Of a stretch of DNA of 64,000 nucleotides, positions 23,890 through 32,627 are shown piece by piece (within the stretch, counting starts at the first letter, position 1; the number at the start of each line of letters is the position of its first letter). Below the pieces are notes generated by a model. The model did no database searches. It was not told where the DNA came from and worked only from the letters and a program-made list of their open reading frames with translations. Origin of the DNA: Lachnospiraceae bacterium (GTDB lineage Bacteria; Bacillota; Clostridia; Lachnospirales; Lachnospiraceae); NCBI GenBank assembly GCA_022793375.1, contig JAAWCS010000007.1:18433-82432 (forward strand), written 5' to 3'. Both the position numbers and the translations under genes were made by a program.

Positions 23890-26615
23890 CACCGATTTTT
23901 GTCCGCTATACATGGAAAACACTTCAAAAAAACCGCAGCCGGACCTGGGTAACGATCGTAGGGATTTTGCTGTCTACGGCCCTGGTAACGGCAGTGACGG
24001 TCAGTGTTGCCAGCGCCCTTCATTATTTTAGGCAGGTGGCGATCGAGGATGTGGGAGACTGGAGCGTATGTCTGTACGAGACGACCGCACAAGAACAGGA
24101 GCAGCTTTTACAGGACAAAAGAGTCGAGGGCCTTTGCTCCCTGCGCACGGTCGGCTACGCGCAGACAGACTGTGAGTACGAGAAAAAATCGTATTTATTT
24201 GTGGGGGCTGTGAGCGATTTCTTTGCCGGCCGGATGCCGGTGGAGCTGATCGAAGGACGGCTGCCGGAAAACGACCGGGAGATTCTCCTCTCGCGGCAGT
24301 TTCTTTACAACAGCGGCTGGGAAATCGAAGTGGGCGATACCTTGACGCTGGAACTCGGAAGCCGTCTGGCGCAGAGCGCGCTAAACCGGGTAAATGACGA
24401 TACGCCAGGCGGAGGAAACGGGACGCCGTGCCGTTTGACGCAGCACGATCCTTGGCAGGGCGAAGAGAGCATGGCGCCGGAGTATTTTGCGGCGGAGGGC
24501 GGGAGCGTGACTTACACGGTGACGGGCGTGTATGAGGAGCCGGAGTTTGAGCCATCCTCAGCGCCGGGCTATACGGCCCTGACCGCCGATCGACCGGCCG
24601 CAGGCGGTCCGGCAGAAGCGGAGAAGGAAAACAGCGAAGCGATCTATGAGCTGTGGATTCAGCTGAAGGATATCGGGGAGGCGGAGGGTTTTCTCAGAGA
24701 ATGGCAGAAGGGCGGCTTTCGGGGAGAGACAAACCGGACGCTGCTAAAATACAGCGGATATTCCGGCAGTTCTTCCATGGAATTGCTCTACAGTATGGCG
24801 GGCATTCTGGCCGTAATTGTGGTGGCCGGTTCGGTGGCGCTGATCTACAATGCCTTTTCGATTTCGGTGACGGAGCGGGTGCGCCAGTTCGGCCTGCTGA
24901 AATCGCTGGGCGCTACACGCCGCCAGATTATGGGAAGCGTTTTAATGGAAGGGCTGATGCTGTGTGCCGTGGGAATTCCGCTGGGAGTGCTGACGGGCTG
25001 CATGGGAATCAGCGCGACGATTTGGGCCTGCCGGGATTTGTTTGAGACAGTATTGGGCAACTTTTCAAAGACGGTGGTTTTCAGCGTCCACTTAACGGCG
25101 CCGGCCATGGCGCTGTCCGTGGGGCTGGGAGTGTTTACGGTGTTGCTGTCGGCCTGGCTGCCGGCGAGAAAAGCCCTGCGGCTGCCGGCGATCGAAGCGA
25201 TCCGCCAGAATCAGGAGGTGCGGATTCGGGCCGGGCGCGTGCGCACCAGCCGATGGACGCTGCGTTTGTTTGGTCTGCCGGGGATGCTGGCCTCCAAAAA
25301 TTTTAAGCGCAGCCGCAGGCGCTATCGTGTGACAATCTTTTCTTTGTTTTTCAGCATTGTCCTCTTTGTCTGCTCCGGAAGCTTCTGCCACTATCTGCGC
25401 AAGAGCGTCGAGGACAGCCAGAGTGTGGGAACATACGATCTGGCTTACTATATGTGGGATAATCCGCAGGGACTTGAAAAGCTGTATGAAAAGCTGAGCG
25501 CCATACCCGGCGTGGACGAAAGCGTGCTGACCGATACAAGGAGCATGAATATCGTAGTGGAGCGGGAAAATCTGACCGATGAATTTAAACGCAATCATGA
25601 TGAGAGCCAAGGGACGCCCTGGGCGTTTTGGGGCGTGGTTTTTGTGGAGGATGAGGACTATCGGGCTTTCCTGACCGCGAATGATCTGGACACATCGATC
25701 TACATGGACATAGAACATCCGACTGCGCTGGCGTTTGACCGGATGGGATACAGCTCGTCGGAAGCAGGCTATCAGGTGTACGATGTGCTCAAAGAGGGAG
25801 CGGAGGAATTGCAGATCCTGCTGCCGGAGAAAAAAGAAGGTTATGGCACGGGAAGCATTCTGCTGACCGAGCAAGGGGCGCAGATTCTGTACTATAAAGA
25901 GGATGTGAAGGAGAGCCAGGAACCGCTGGCGGTCCCTTTGGAGGAAGGGGCTCAGACCATTCTGGTGACGGTGGGAACGCGCCTTTTACAGGCGCCGTGG
26001 TTTTGCAGCGGTAAGGACCGCCCGCAAATATTTTTGCCCGCCGGCGTAAGGGATGCCTGGGGGCTTGACAAGGACTGGGGATCGGCCTTTTTCCTGACCG
26101 GGGATGAATCTCAGGCTTATGAAGCCATGAAGGAGATTACAAAAAAGAGCGACGGGATCCTCTCAAACCATGCGCAGAGCGCGCGGGAAACCAAGGCGCT
26201 GCTGGGACTCATGGAGGTCTTTTCCACCGGGTTTTTGGCGCTGATCAGCCTGATTACCACCGCCAATATGTTTAATACGATTTCCACTAACGTCTTGCTG
26301 CGGCGCCGGGAATTTGCCATGCTGCATTCCATCGGCATGACGCGTGGAGGAATAAGGCGTATTCTCAATTATGAGTGCCTGCTGTACGGCGGCAAGAGCC
26401 TTCTGTATGCGGCGCCGGTCTCGGCGGCAATCTCCTATATGATTTACGAAAACATAAAGCAGGAGGGATTTTTCATGGGATTTTATATTCCCTGGCAGAC
26501 GCTTGCGATTGCGGTGCTGGCAGTGTTCCTGATTGTCTTTGCAACGATGACCTATGCGGACAAACGGCTGGGACGGGGCGAACTGGCCGGGGAGATCCGG
26601 GAGGAGAACGCCTGA
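23886..26615 (+). CDS. FtsX-domain ABC permease (large, two FtsX modules)
   Basis: 909 aa. A membrane helix at about 18-42 is followed by an extracytoplasmic region to about 295, then three helices forming the first FtsX module (ERVRQFGLLKSLGATRRQI). A second large extracytoplasmic region (about 510-780) precedes the last three helices (RRREFAMLHSIGMTRGGIRR). BceB proteins are about 650 aa with one large loop, so this is nearer the bigger YxdM/VraG or macrolide-type variants. With its ATPase and the BceRS-like pair it probably confers resistance to or senses cell-envelope antimicrobials. It ends 4 bp before the convergent ABC-F gene. Confidence 0.88.
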   Translation: MTPIFVRYTWKTLQKNRSRTWVTIVGILLSTALVTAVTVSVASALHYFRQVAIEDVGDWSVCLYETTAQEQEQLLQDKRVEGLCSLRTVGYAQTDCEYEKKSYLFVGAVSDFFAGRMPVELIEGRLPENDREILLSRQFLYNSGWEIEVGDTLTLELGSRLAQSALNRVNDDTPGGGNGTPCRLTQHDPWQGEESMAPEYFAAEGGSVTYTVTGVYEEPEFEPSSAPGYTALTADRPAAGGPAEAEKENSEAIYELWIQLKDIGEAEGFLREWQKGGFRGETNRTLLKYSGYSGSSSMELLYSMAGILAVIVVAGSVALIYNAFSISVTERVRQFGLLKSLGATRRQIMGSVLMEGLMLCAVGIPLGVLTGCMGISATIWACRDLFETVLGNFSKTVVFSVHLTAPAMALSVGLGVFTVLLSAWLPARKALRLPAIEAIRQNQEVRIRAGRVRTSRWTLRLFGLPGMLASKNFKRSRRRYRVTIFSLFFSIVLFVCSGSFCHYLRKSVEDSQSVGTYDLAYYMWDNPQGLEKLYEKLSAIPGVDESVLTDTRSMNIVVERENLTDEFKRNHDESQGTPWAFWGVVFVEDEDYRAFLTANDLDTSIYMDIEHPTALAFDRMGYSSSEAGYQVYDVLKEGAEELQILLPEKKEGYGTGSILLTEQGAQILYYKEDVKESQEPLAVPLEEGAQTILVTVGTRLLQAPWFCSGKDRPQIFLPAGVRDAWGLDKDWGSAFFLTGDESQAYEAMKEITKKSDGILSNHAQSARETKALLGLMEVFSTGFLALISLITTANMFNTISTNVLLRRREFAMLHSIGMTRGGIRRILNYECLLYGGKSLLYAAPVSAAISYMIYENIKQEGFFMGFYIPWQTLAIAVLAVFLIVFATMTYADKRLGRGELAGEIREENA

Positions 26616-26619
26616 TGGC

Positions 26620-28575
26620 TCATTCGTCGGCTAGTTGCTCCCACAACTCATACAGCTGCGCAAGCCTGGCCGCGTTTTCCTCCTGATCGCGGCCAAGCTG
26701 CAGAAGCTTAGCGGGGCTGGTAGCCACCTGCGGATCGGACATCTGCTGTTCTAAGAGCGAATTCTGCTCCTCCAGCAAAGCGATCTCCGACTCGCATTTG
26801 GCAAGGTCGTTTTTGCGCTTGCGCTCTCTGGCCTGCTGCTCCTTCTGCGCTTTCCAGTCCTGCTTGACCGCGCTCTCTGGCTTATCGGCGGCCGGGCCGG
26901 CGGACCAGGGCGTGCCGGCGCCAGGCAAAACGCCGCTCTGCTTCTTAAAACCGCCGCCCGGCGCACCGGGCAGCGCCCGCTTTTCCAGGTAATAATCATA
27001 GTCACCCAAATAGTTTGTAAAGCGGCCGTTTTCCAAATCCAGAAGGCGGGTGGCCGTTTTGTTGATAAAATAACGGTCATGCGAAACATAGAGGACCGTG
27101 CCCTCATACTGGGCCAGCGCTTTTTCGAGAATCTCTTTGGAGAGCATGTCCAAGTGGTTGGTAGGCTCGTCCAGGATCAGGAAATTGGCTTCGGAGAGCA
27201 TCAGCTTGGCAAGGGAGACGCGGCCGCGTTCGCCGCCGCTCAAATCCCGGATCCGCTTAAACACATCGTCGCCGGTAAACAAAAAGGCGGCCAGAAGGCT
27301 GCGGATTTCCGTATTGGTCATGGCCGGATGGTCGTCAAGGATTTCTTCAAACAGGGTTTTGTCCATGTGGAGGACCTGGTGCTCCTGATCGTAGTAACCG
27401 ATCTGTACCTTGGCGCCCAGAACAAGGGAACCGCGATCGGCGGCGACCAGCCCGTTGATGATTTTCAGGAGAGTGGTTTTGCCGGTACCGTTGCTGCCGA
27501 TGACGGCAACACGTTCGCCGCGTTTTATGTCAATGTCTACGTCACAAAAGAGGGGCAGAGGGCCATAGGCTTTTGACAGGCCGCGGACGGTTAAGACGTC
27601 ATTGCCGCTTATACAGCTGGGGGTAAAGCGAACGGACATATCGGCTTTTACTTCAAAGGGCTTTTCCAGGCGTTCGATTTTGTCAAGCATTTTTTCGCGG
27701 CTCTCGGCTCGCTTAATGGATTTCTCCCGGTTAAAGGAACGCAGTTTGGCGATGACCTCCTCCTGATGCCGGATTTCGGCCTGCTGGTTTAAGTAGGCTT
27801 TCAGCTGTGCTTCCCGGAGCATGGCTTTTTTTTCGGCATAAGCGGAATAATTGCCGGAGAAAACGCCGACCCGCGTGTGATCGACCTCGATGACCTTTGT
27901 AACGACCCGGTCGAGGAAAAAGCGGTCGTGCGCCACAATTATAATGGCGCCCGGGTAATTCAGCAAAAAAGTCTCCAGCCAGGCAATGGAATTTAAATCC
28001 AGGTGGTTGGTAGGCTCGTCCAAAAGAAGGATATCCGGGCGGGACAGGAGAAGTTTTCCCAGGGAAACCCGCGTTTTCTGGCCGCCGGACAAGGCGGAAA
28101 CCGGCTTGGAAAATTCGTCCTCGGAAAAGCCCAGCCCTTTTAAGACGCCTGTGATTTCGCTTTGCAGGGCATAGCCGCCCGCCTCCTCAAAGCGGTGCGT
28201 TGCCTGGGCATAGGCTTCCATTGCGGCGGACAGCTCTTCGCCCGCAAGATGCGGCATCTGCGTTTCCAGCGCGCGGATTTTTTCCTCGAGCGCCAGCACG
28301 TCATGCTTTACCTCCAGAAGCGCTTCGCGGATCGAGTGGTGATCCTTTATGTCCTGATGCTGTGCCAGATACCCCATGGTTTTGCCGCGGGAGAGGGTGA
28401 CCTGCCCCTCGTCGGCCGCCAGGTCGCCGGTGATAATTTTCAGCAGGGTGCTTTTGCCGGCGCCGTTGATGCCGACAATGGCCGCTTTTTCGCGTTCTTC
28501 TATGAAAAAACTGGCGTCGCAGAGGACGTCTTTGTCTAAAAATGCTTTGCTGATATGACTGCAGGACAGAATCAT
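26620..28575 (-). CDS. ABC-F family ATPase (Uup/YdiF-like)
   Basis: 651 aa with two ABC domains and no membrane segments. Domain 1 has Walker A GINGAGKST (35-43), LSGGQ (162-166) and DEPTNHLD. A charged linker (about 240-310) follows, as expected for the P-site tRNA interaction motif. Domain 2 has GSNGTGKTT (360-368), LSGGERGRVSLAK and a second DEPTNHLD. The C-terminal tail (about 530-651) is a Lys/Glu-rich coiled coil, as in Uup. ABC-F proteins act on ribosomes; the long coiled-coil tail favours a housekeeping type over antibiotic resistance. GGGAGG precedes the ATG. Confidence 0.92.
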   Translation of the reverse strand: MILSCSHISKAFLDKDVLCDASFFIEEREKAAIVGINGAGKSTLLKIITGDLAADEGQVTLSRGKTMGYLAQHQDIKDHHSIREALLEVKHDVLALEEKIRALETQMPHLAGEELSAAMEAYAQATHRFEEAGGYALQSEITGVLKGLGFSEDEFSKPVSALSGGQKTRVSLGKLLLSRPDILLLDEPTNHLDLNSIAWLETFLLNYPGAIIIVAHDRFFLDRVVTKVIEVDHTRVGVFSGNYSAYAEKKAMLREAQLKAYLNQQAEIRHQEEVIAKLRSFNREKSIKRAESREKMLDKIERLEKPFEVKADMSVRFTPSCISGNDVLTVRGLSKAYGPLPLFCDVDIDIKRGERVAVIGSNGTGKTTLLKIINGLVAADRGSLVLGAKVQIGYYDQEHQVLHMDKTLFEEILDDHPAMTNTEIRSLLAAFLFTGDDVFKRIRDLSGGERGRVSLAKLMLSEANFLILDEPTNHLDMLSKEILEKALAQYEGTVLYVSHDRYFINKTATRLLDLENGRFTNYLGDYDYYLEKRALPGAPGGGFKKQSGVLPGAGTPWSAGPAADKPESAVKQDWKAQKEQQARERKRKNDLAKCESEIALLEEQNSLLEQQMSDPQVATSPAKLLQLGRDQEENAARLAQLYELWEQLADE

Positions 28576-28700
28576 AAAAATTTTCCTCCCTGTCTTGTAT
28601 TCTCGGGGATTTTTAAATATACTGTAGGTACGCGGGCCGGCATAAAAATGCGCATGGCTTTTTCGGACTGAGAATCGGCGCCGGTATCATGTCTGGCGAC

Positions 28701-28730
28701 ATTATAGCACAAAATATGGAAGAAGGTCAA
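28701..28730 (-). promoter_or_regulatory. Promoter of the ABC-F gene
   Basis: On the minus strand TTGACC, 18 bp, TATAAT with an extended TGC. It implies a leader of about 120 nt that can form a hairpin around GCCATGCGCA / TATGCCGGC before the ribosome-binding site. Confidence 0.65.
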
Positions 28731-28820
28731 ATAATTAAGAAGGCTCTGTCATGCCTGAAGGAAATAAAGGATCGATTATATTTTGGGAAAACGCAGATAA
28801 TAATAAGGAAAGGTGACTAC

Positions 28821-29831
28821 ATGGAGAAGAGAGTGCTGAAAAAAATACTGCTGATCGCCACCGGCGGGACAATCGCTTCACAGGAAACGGAGGAGGGGCT
28901 TGCGCCGGCAATCGCTCCGGATACCCTTTTAAAAGCCGTGCCGGAGATCCGCAGTTTCTGCGAGGCCGATGCGGTTCAGATTTTGAATATTGACAGTACG
29001 AATTTACAGCCGGAAAACTGGCTTAAGATGGTGCACGTTGTCCGGGAAAAGTATCAAAACTATGACGGGTTTGTGATTACGCACGGCACGGACACGATGG
29101 CATATACGGCCGCGGCGCTGTCCTATCTGATCCAGAACGCGGACAAGCCGATCGTACTGACAGGCTCCCAAAAGCCGATCGGCTATGGGATCAGCGACGC
29201 AAGAAAGAACCTGTATGACAGTTTTGTGCTGGCCTGCGAGGACAAGATGGCGGGCGTATACCTGGTCTTTGACGGAAAGGCGATTTTCGGCACACGGGCC
29301 CGCAAGATCAAAAGCAAAAGCTACGATGCCTTTGAAAGCGTAAATCATCCGGTGGCGGCCCGGATTTACGACGGACATGTGATACGGTATTTTGAAACGC
29401 CGGTTCAGCCCGGCGGCCCGGTATTTTATGAGAAGGTACGGCCCTCGGTTTTTTTGTTAAAGCTGATCCCGGGCATGGATCCGGATATCCTTGAGTATGT
29501 GGGGGCGCGTTACGATGTGATCGTCATTGAAAGCTACGGCGTGGGAGGCGTGCCCTTTGTGGACCGGCGCAATTTCCTGCTGGAGGTGGAAAAGCTGGCG
29601 GCGCAGGGAAAGATCGTCGTGGTGACGACGCAGGCGCTTTTTGAAGGCAGCGACGTAGGCGTGTATGCGGTGGGGAAAAAAGCCATGAACTGCCCGACGC
29701 TTTTGCAGTCCTACGACATGACCGTGGAGGCGGTGGTGACGAAAATGATGTGGCTCTTGGGTGAGACGCAGGAGGGGGAGGAGATTCGCAGACGGTTTTA
29801 TAAGCCGGTGCACCGGGACTTCCACAAATAA
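28821..29831 (+). CDS. L-asparaginase, type I
   Basis: 336 aa with no signal peptide, so cytosolic. Active-site Thr motifs are LLIATGGTIASQE at the N-terminus and DGFVITHGTDTMAYTA. The domain hinge and C-terminal part (VVVTTQALFEGSDVGVYAVG) match the AnsA group. It hydrolyses asparagine to aspartate and ammonia. The ATG at 28821 is preceded by AAGGAAAGG; the open frame upstream to 28689 has no ribosome-binding site and no family similarity. Confidence 0.93.
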   Translation: MEKRVLKKILLIATGGTIASQETEEGLAPAIAPDTLLKAVPEIRSFCEADAVQILNIDSTNLQPENWLKMVHVVREKYQNYDGFVITHGTDTMAYTAAALSYLIQNADKPIVLTGSQKPIGYGISDARKNLYDSFVLACEDKMAGVYLVFDGKAIFGTRARKIKSKSYDAFESVNHPVAARIYDGHVIRYFETPVQPGGPVFYEKVRPSVFLLKLIPGMDPDILEYVGARYDVIVIESYGVGGVPFVDRRNFLLEVEKLAAQGKIVVVTTQALFEGSDVGVYAVGKKAMNCPTLLQSYDMTVEAVVTKMMWLLGETQEGEEIRRRFYKPVHRDFHK

Positions 29832-29897
29832 ATATGTACAAACTGTGAAAAGACTGTTAAATTTTATCACTCTGCCCGTTCTTTAGCGGCCAGGCGG

Positions 29898-29926
29898 TTG
29901 ACATTGTTTTTTTTCACCGATATAAT
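29898..29926 (+). promoter_or_regulatory. Consensus promoter of rex
   Basis: TTGACA, 17 bp, TATAAT: both hexamers are perfect matches. The rex start codon is 66 bp downstream. Confidence 0.85.
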
Positions 29927-29992
29927 TATAAAGAATATTGGTTTCTTAGAAGTAGGAAAAACCGCCCGCGAAGCGGAGATTGGAGTACGAGA

Positions 29993-30634
29993 GTGGAGAA
30001 TAAAGAGATTTCAAATGCAGTAATTAAAAGACTCCCCAGATATCACAGATACCTGGGTGATTTGATGGCCCAGGGCGTGGAGCGGATCTCTTCCCAGGAG
30101 CTGAGTGTCCGGATGAATGTAACGGCTTCGCAGATTCGCCAGGACCTGAATAATTTTGGCGGCTTTGGGCAGCAGGGATACGGCTATAACGTAGCGTATC
30201 TGTACCAGGAGATCGCCAAGATCTTAGGACTGGACCGCGAGAACAGCATGATAATCATCGGCTGCGGGAATTTTGGCCGCGCTTTGGCGAATTACCAGAA
30301 TTTTGAAAACCGCGGTTTTGTGACAAAAGCGATTTTTGACGTCAACCCGGATAAGGTAGGAAACCGCGTGCGGAATATACCGGTTTTATATATTGATGAA
30401 CTGTCAAAATTTTTGCAGGCCAACGATATTAAAATTGCCGTTTTGACGATTCCCAGAGAGGAAGCGGTGAAGGTGAGTGAGGTTTTGGTGGCTAACGGTA
30501 TTAAGGCCATTTGGAATTTTGCGCATGTAGACCTCGACGTCCCTTCGGACGTGGTGGTGGAGAACGTCCATTTGTCCGAGAGCCTGATGCAGCTGTCCTA
30601 CCGCATTGCCGAGGCGGCCAAAAATAAGAACTGA
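29993..30634 (+). CDS. rex: Redox-sensing transcriptional repressor Rex
   Basis: 213 aa, GTG start with GGAG upstream. The N-terminal winged helix contains AVIKRLPRYHRYL and VTASQIRQDLNNFGGFG. The C-terminal Rossmann domain has MIIIGCGNFGRALAN for NADH and a swapped C-terminal helix. Rex represses fermentation and hydrogenase genes when NAD+/NADH is high and releases DNA when NADH rises. Likely targets in this window include the hydrogenase operon, but no convincing Rex operator was recognised there. It is followed closely by acpS. Confidence 0.96.
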   Translation: MENKEISNAVIKRLPRYHRYLGDLMAQGVERISSQELSVRMNVTASQIRQDLNNFGGFGQQGYGYNVAYLYQEIAKILGLDRENSMIIIGCGNFGRALANYQNFENRGFVTKAIFDVNPDKVGNRVRNIPVLYIDELSKFLQANDIKIAVLTIPREEAVKVSEVLVANGIKAIWNFAHVDLDVPSDVVVENVHLSESLMQLSYRIAEAAKNKN

Positions 30635-30645
30635 CGGGAGTAGCC

Positions 30646-31065
30646 ATGATTTTGGGCATCGGTAACGATATTATTAAAATCGAACGCGTCAAAAAGGCCA
30701 GCCGGTCGGCGGCTTTTATGCAGCGCGTCTATACGGCCCTGGAACAAGAACAGTTTCAGCATATCCCTGCCTCTTTGGCAGGGAATTTTGCTGTTAAAGA
30801 GGCGGTGGCTAAGATGCTGGGAACGGGTTTTCGGGGATTTGGTCCGGCGGATATCGAAGTGCTGCGGGACGAACAGGGCTGCCCGTTTGTGAAATTGTAT
30901 AACAAGGCTTTGGAGAGAAGCGATGAGCTGGCAATCCGCCGGATCTGGGTGACAATCTCCCACGAAAAGGAGTTTGCCCTCGCCACCGCGATCGGCGAGG
31001 GCGGGCCGGATTGCGGCGGGGAGAGAAAGGCGGGAGGATTCACACAGACAAGCGTTTTGCCATAA
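30646..31065 (+). CDS. acpS: Holo-[acyl-carrier-protein] synthase
   Basis: 139 aa, slightly longer than usual. Mg-binding Asp8 in GIGNDIIKIERV and Lys51/Glu52 in FAVKEAVAKMLGTG are the conserved active-site residues; ISHEKEFALATA is the C-terminal signature. It transfers 4'-phosphopantetheine from CoA to ACP. The last 20 or so residues are an extra Gly-rich tail not typical of the family. It starts 11 bp after rex. Confidence 0.92.
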   Translation: MILGIGNDIIKIERVKKASRSAAFMQRVYTALEQEQFQHIPASLAGNFAVKEAVAKMLGTGFRGFGPADIEVLRDEQGCPFVKLYNKALERSDELAIRRIWVTISHEKEFALATAIGEGGPDCGGERKAGGFTQTSVLP

Positions 31066-31085
31066 GATAATATCGGGGGAAATCT

Positions 31086-31126
31086 GCCTGCGGGCCGGGC
31101 GCCCGCGAAGGCATACCGATTTTTTT
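31086..31126 (+). terminator. Possible terminator after acpS
   Basis: GCCTGCGGGC can pair with GCCCGCGAAGGC (with bulges), and a run of seven T follows after 8 nt. The gap between stem and T-run makes it non-canonical. Confidence 0.35.
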
Positions 31127-31172
31127 CAACTTCCTGAATACACACGATTAGATTGGAAATACTTACGGATAA

Positions 31173-31224
31173 GAAATACCGCAAGGGTATCCCATAATGC
31201 CCTCAGGATACGGGCAATATGAAG
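31173..31224 (+). repeat. 52-bp two-hairpin leader element, copy upstream of mazF
   Basis: The unit starts GAAATACCGCAAGGGTAT. Hairpin 1 pairs ATACC with GGTAT around GCAAG. Hairpin 2 pairs ATAATGCCC with GGGCAATAT. The same unit, with ACACC/GGTGT in hairpin 1, is present in tandem at 45649-45804. It ends 25 bp before the mazF start. Confidence 0.8.
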
Positions 31225-31249
31225 CAAAGAACGATCGGAGTATAGCAGG

Positions 31250-31612
31250 ATGATTATCAGACGTGGCGATGTGTATTACGCGGATTTACGGCCGGTGGTC
31301 GGATCGGAACAGGGCGGGATCCGTCCGGTGGTTATTATACAAAACGATGTGGGGAACAGGCACAGCCCGACCGTGATCTGTGCCGCCATTACCTCAAAGA
31401 TGAACAAGGCCAAGCTGCCTACGCATGTAGAGCTGCCCTGCGGGGAGAGCGAGATGGCGAAAGATTCGGTTATTTTGCTGGAGCAGCTGCGCACGGTGGA
31501 TAAGCAGCGGCTCCGCGAGAAAATCTGCCATCTGGACGAACGGATGCTGCATCAGGTGGACGAGGCGCTTTTGGTCAGTTTAAGTCTGGATACATACAAT
31601 CGCAGATATTGA
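31250..31612 (+). CDS. MazF/PemK-type endoribonuclease toxin (EndoA-like)
   Basis: 120 aa. The N-terminal [32 protein letters not shown] is typical in pattern, with active-site Arg in RPVVI and Thr/Ser in ITSKM. This is the NdoA/MazF group, which cleaves mRNA at short sequence motifs. GGAG precedes the ATG. In Bacillus the neighbours are acpS, alr and the antitoxin gene ndoAI; here acpS is near but neither alr nor a recognisable antitoxin is present in the 184 bp upstream. A minimal frame (31197-31253) starting in the repeat overlaps the mazF start as ATGA. Confidence 0.92.
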   Translation: MIIRRGDVYYADLRPVVGSEQGGIRPVVIIQNDVGNRHSPTVICAAITSKMNKAKLPTHVELPCGESEMAKDSVILLEQLRTVDKQRLREKICHLDERMLHQVDEALLVSLSLDTYNRRY

Positions 31613-31637
31613 CGAAACGGCCGGCAGATGATACAAT
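31609..31637 (+). promoter_or_regulatory. Promoter of the CBS-domain gene
   Basis: TTGACG, 17 bp, TACAAT. The -35 overlaps the mazF stop codon. Confidence 0.65.
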
Positions 31638-31658
31638 TCACGTAAACACAGGAAGAGG

Positions 31659-31703
31659 GAAATACCGCAAGGGTATCTCACTACATCCTTAAACATGGAC
31701 AAG
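31659..31703 (+). repeat. Partial 52-bp leader element upstream of the CBS-domain gene
   Basis: The first 18 nt are identical to the copy at 31173 and keep hairpin 1 (ATACC / GGTAT). The second hairpin has decayed to CAT...ATG. It lies between the promoter at 31609 and the ribosome-binding site, in the transcribed leader. Confidence 0.65.
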
Positions 31704-31731
31704 AGCAAAAAAGGAGAGGGAATTAGCACCG

Positions 31732-32586
31732 ATGGAAGAGGGCAGTCCATTGCGCAGAATCCTGCGCACACTGGGAATACATACGGAAGATGAAAATGTA
31801 ACGGAAGAGGATATCAAAACGGTCGTCCAGGAGGGGCACGAGCAGGGACTTCTGGAGAAAGAAGAGGCCGTGATGATCAACAATATTATTGAACTGGGAG
31901 AGACGGAGGCCAAGGATATCATGACGCACCGGCGTCATATCCGCGCTCTGGGGACGGACACGCCCTTAAACAAGGCGGTGGATGTGATTCTCAGTGAGCG
32001 CAACTCCCGCTTCCCGGTTTATGGAGAGGATATTGACGATATCCGCGGCGTTTTATATCTGCGGGATGCCGTGATCTGCCGGGAGGGCGGGCAGCACAAC
32101 AGCGAGCCGATCGGGCAGATTCCCGGGCTTTTGCGCGATGCCCATTTTACGCCTGAGACACGCAGTGTACGCCTGCTGCTGCAGGAGATGCAGCGGGATA
32201 AGCAGCATCTGACCTTAGTGGTGGACGAGTACGGCCAGACCAGCGGTTTGATTACCATGGAGGACATCCTCGAGGAAATCGTCGGCGACATTTTTGATGA
32301 ATATGACAAGGCCGAGGTCTTTATCACGCCGCTGGAGGGCGGAGTCTATCTGCTCAAGGGCATGGCCCCCTTAGAGGACGTGGCGGAGACGTTGGGGATC
32401 GGAAACGATGAGAATTTTGACACGTTAAACGGACTCTTGATTTCCCTGCTAAACCGGATTCCGGCAGAAGGGGAGCGGCTGACCGTTACATACGAACGCT
32501 ATTCGTTCCATATCCTGCAGGTAAAGAATAAGATGATTCAGCTGGTACGTGCCGTGCCGATCCGGGAGCAGGCAGCACAGGAGTAA
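31732..32586 (+). CDS. CorC/HlyC-like CBS-domain protein (no membrane domain)
   Basis: 284 aa. Two CBS domains (about 60-190; IMTHRRHIRALG, SRFPVYGEDIDDIRGVLY, LTLVVDEYGQTSGLIT) are followed by a CorC_HlyC domain (about 205-280). The N-terminal CNNM/DUF21 membrane domain found in TlyC-like transporters is absent, as in E. coli CorC. Family members are linked to Mg/Co efflux and bind adenylates. A GGAGAGGG site lies slightly far from the ATG. Confidence 0.87.
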   Translation: MEEGSPLRRILRTLGIHTEDENVTEEDIKTVVQEGHEQGLLEKEEAVMINNIIELGETEAKDIMTHRRHIRALGTDTPLNKAVDVILSERNSRFPVYGEDIDDIRGVLYLRDAVICREGGQHNSEPIGQIPGLLRDAHFTPETRSVRLLLQEMQRDKQHLTLVVDEYGQTSGLITMEDILEEIVGDIFDEYDKAEVFITPLEGGVYLLKGMAPLEDVAETLGIGNDENFDTLNGLLISLLNRIPAEGERLTVTYERYSFHILQVKNKMIQLVRAVPIREQAAQE

Positions 32587-32627
32587 AGGTATTTTAAATC
32601 AGATCAACCTAGAAGAGGAGAGTATGT

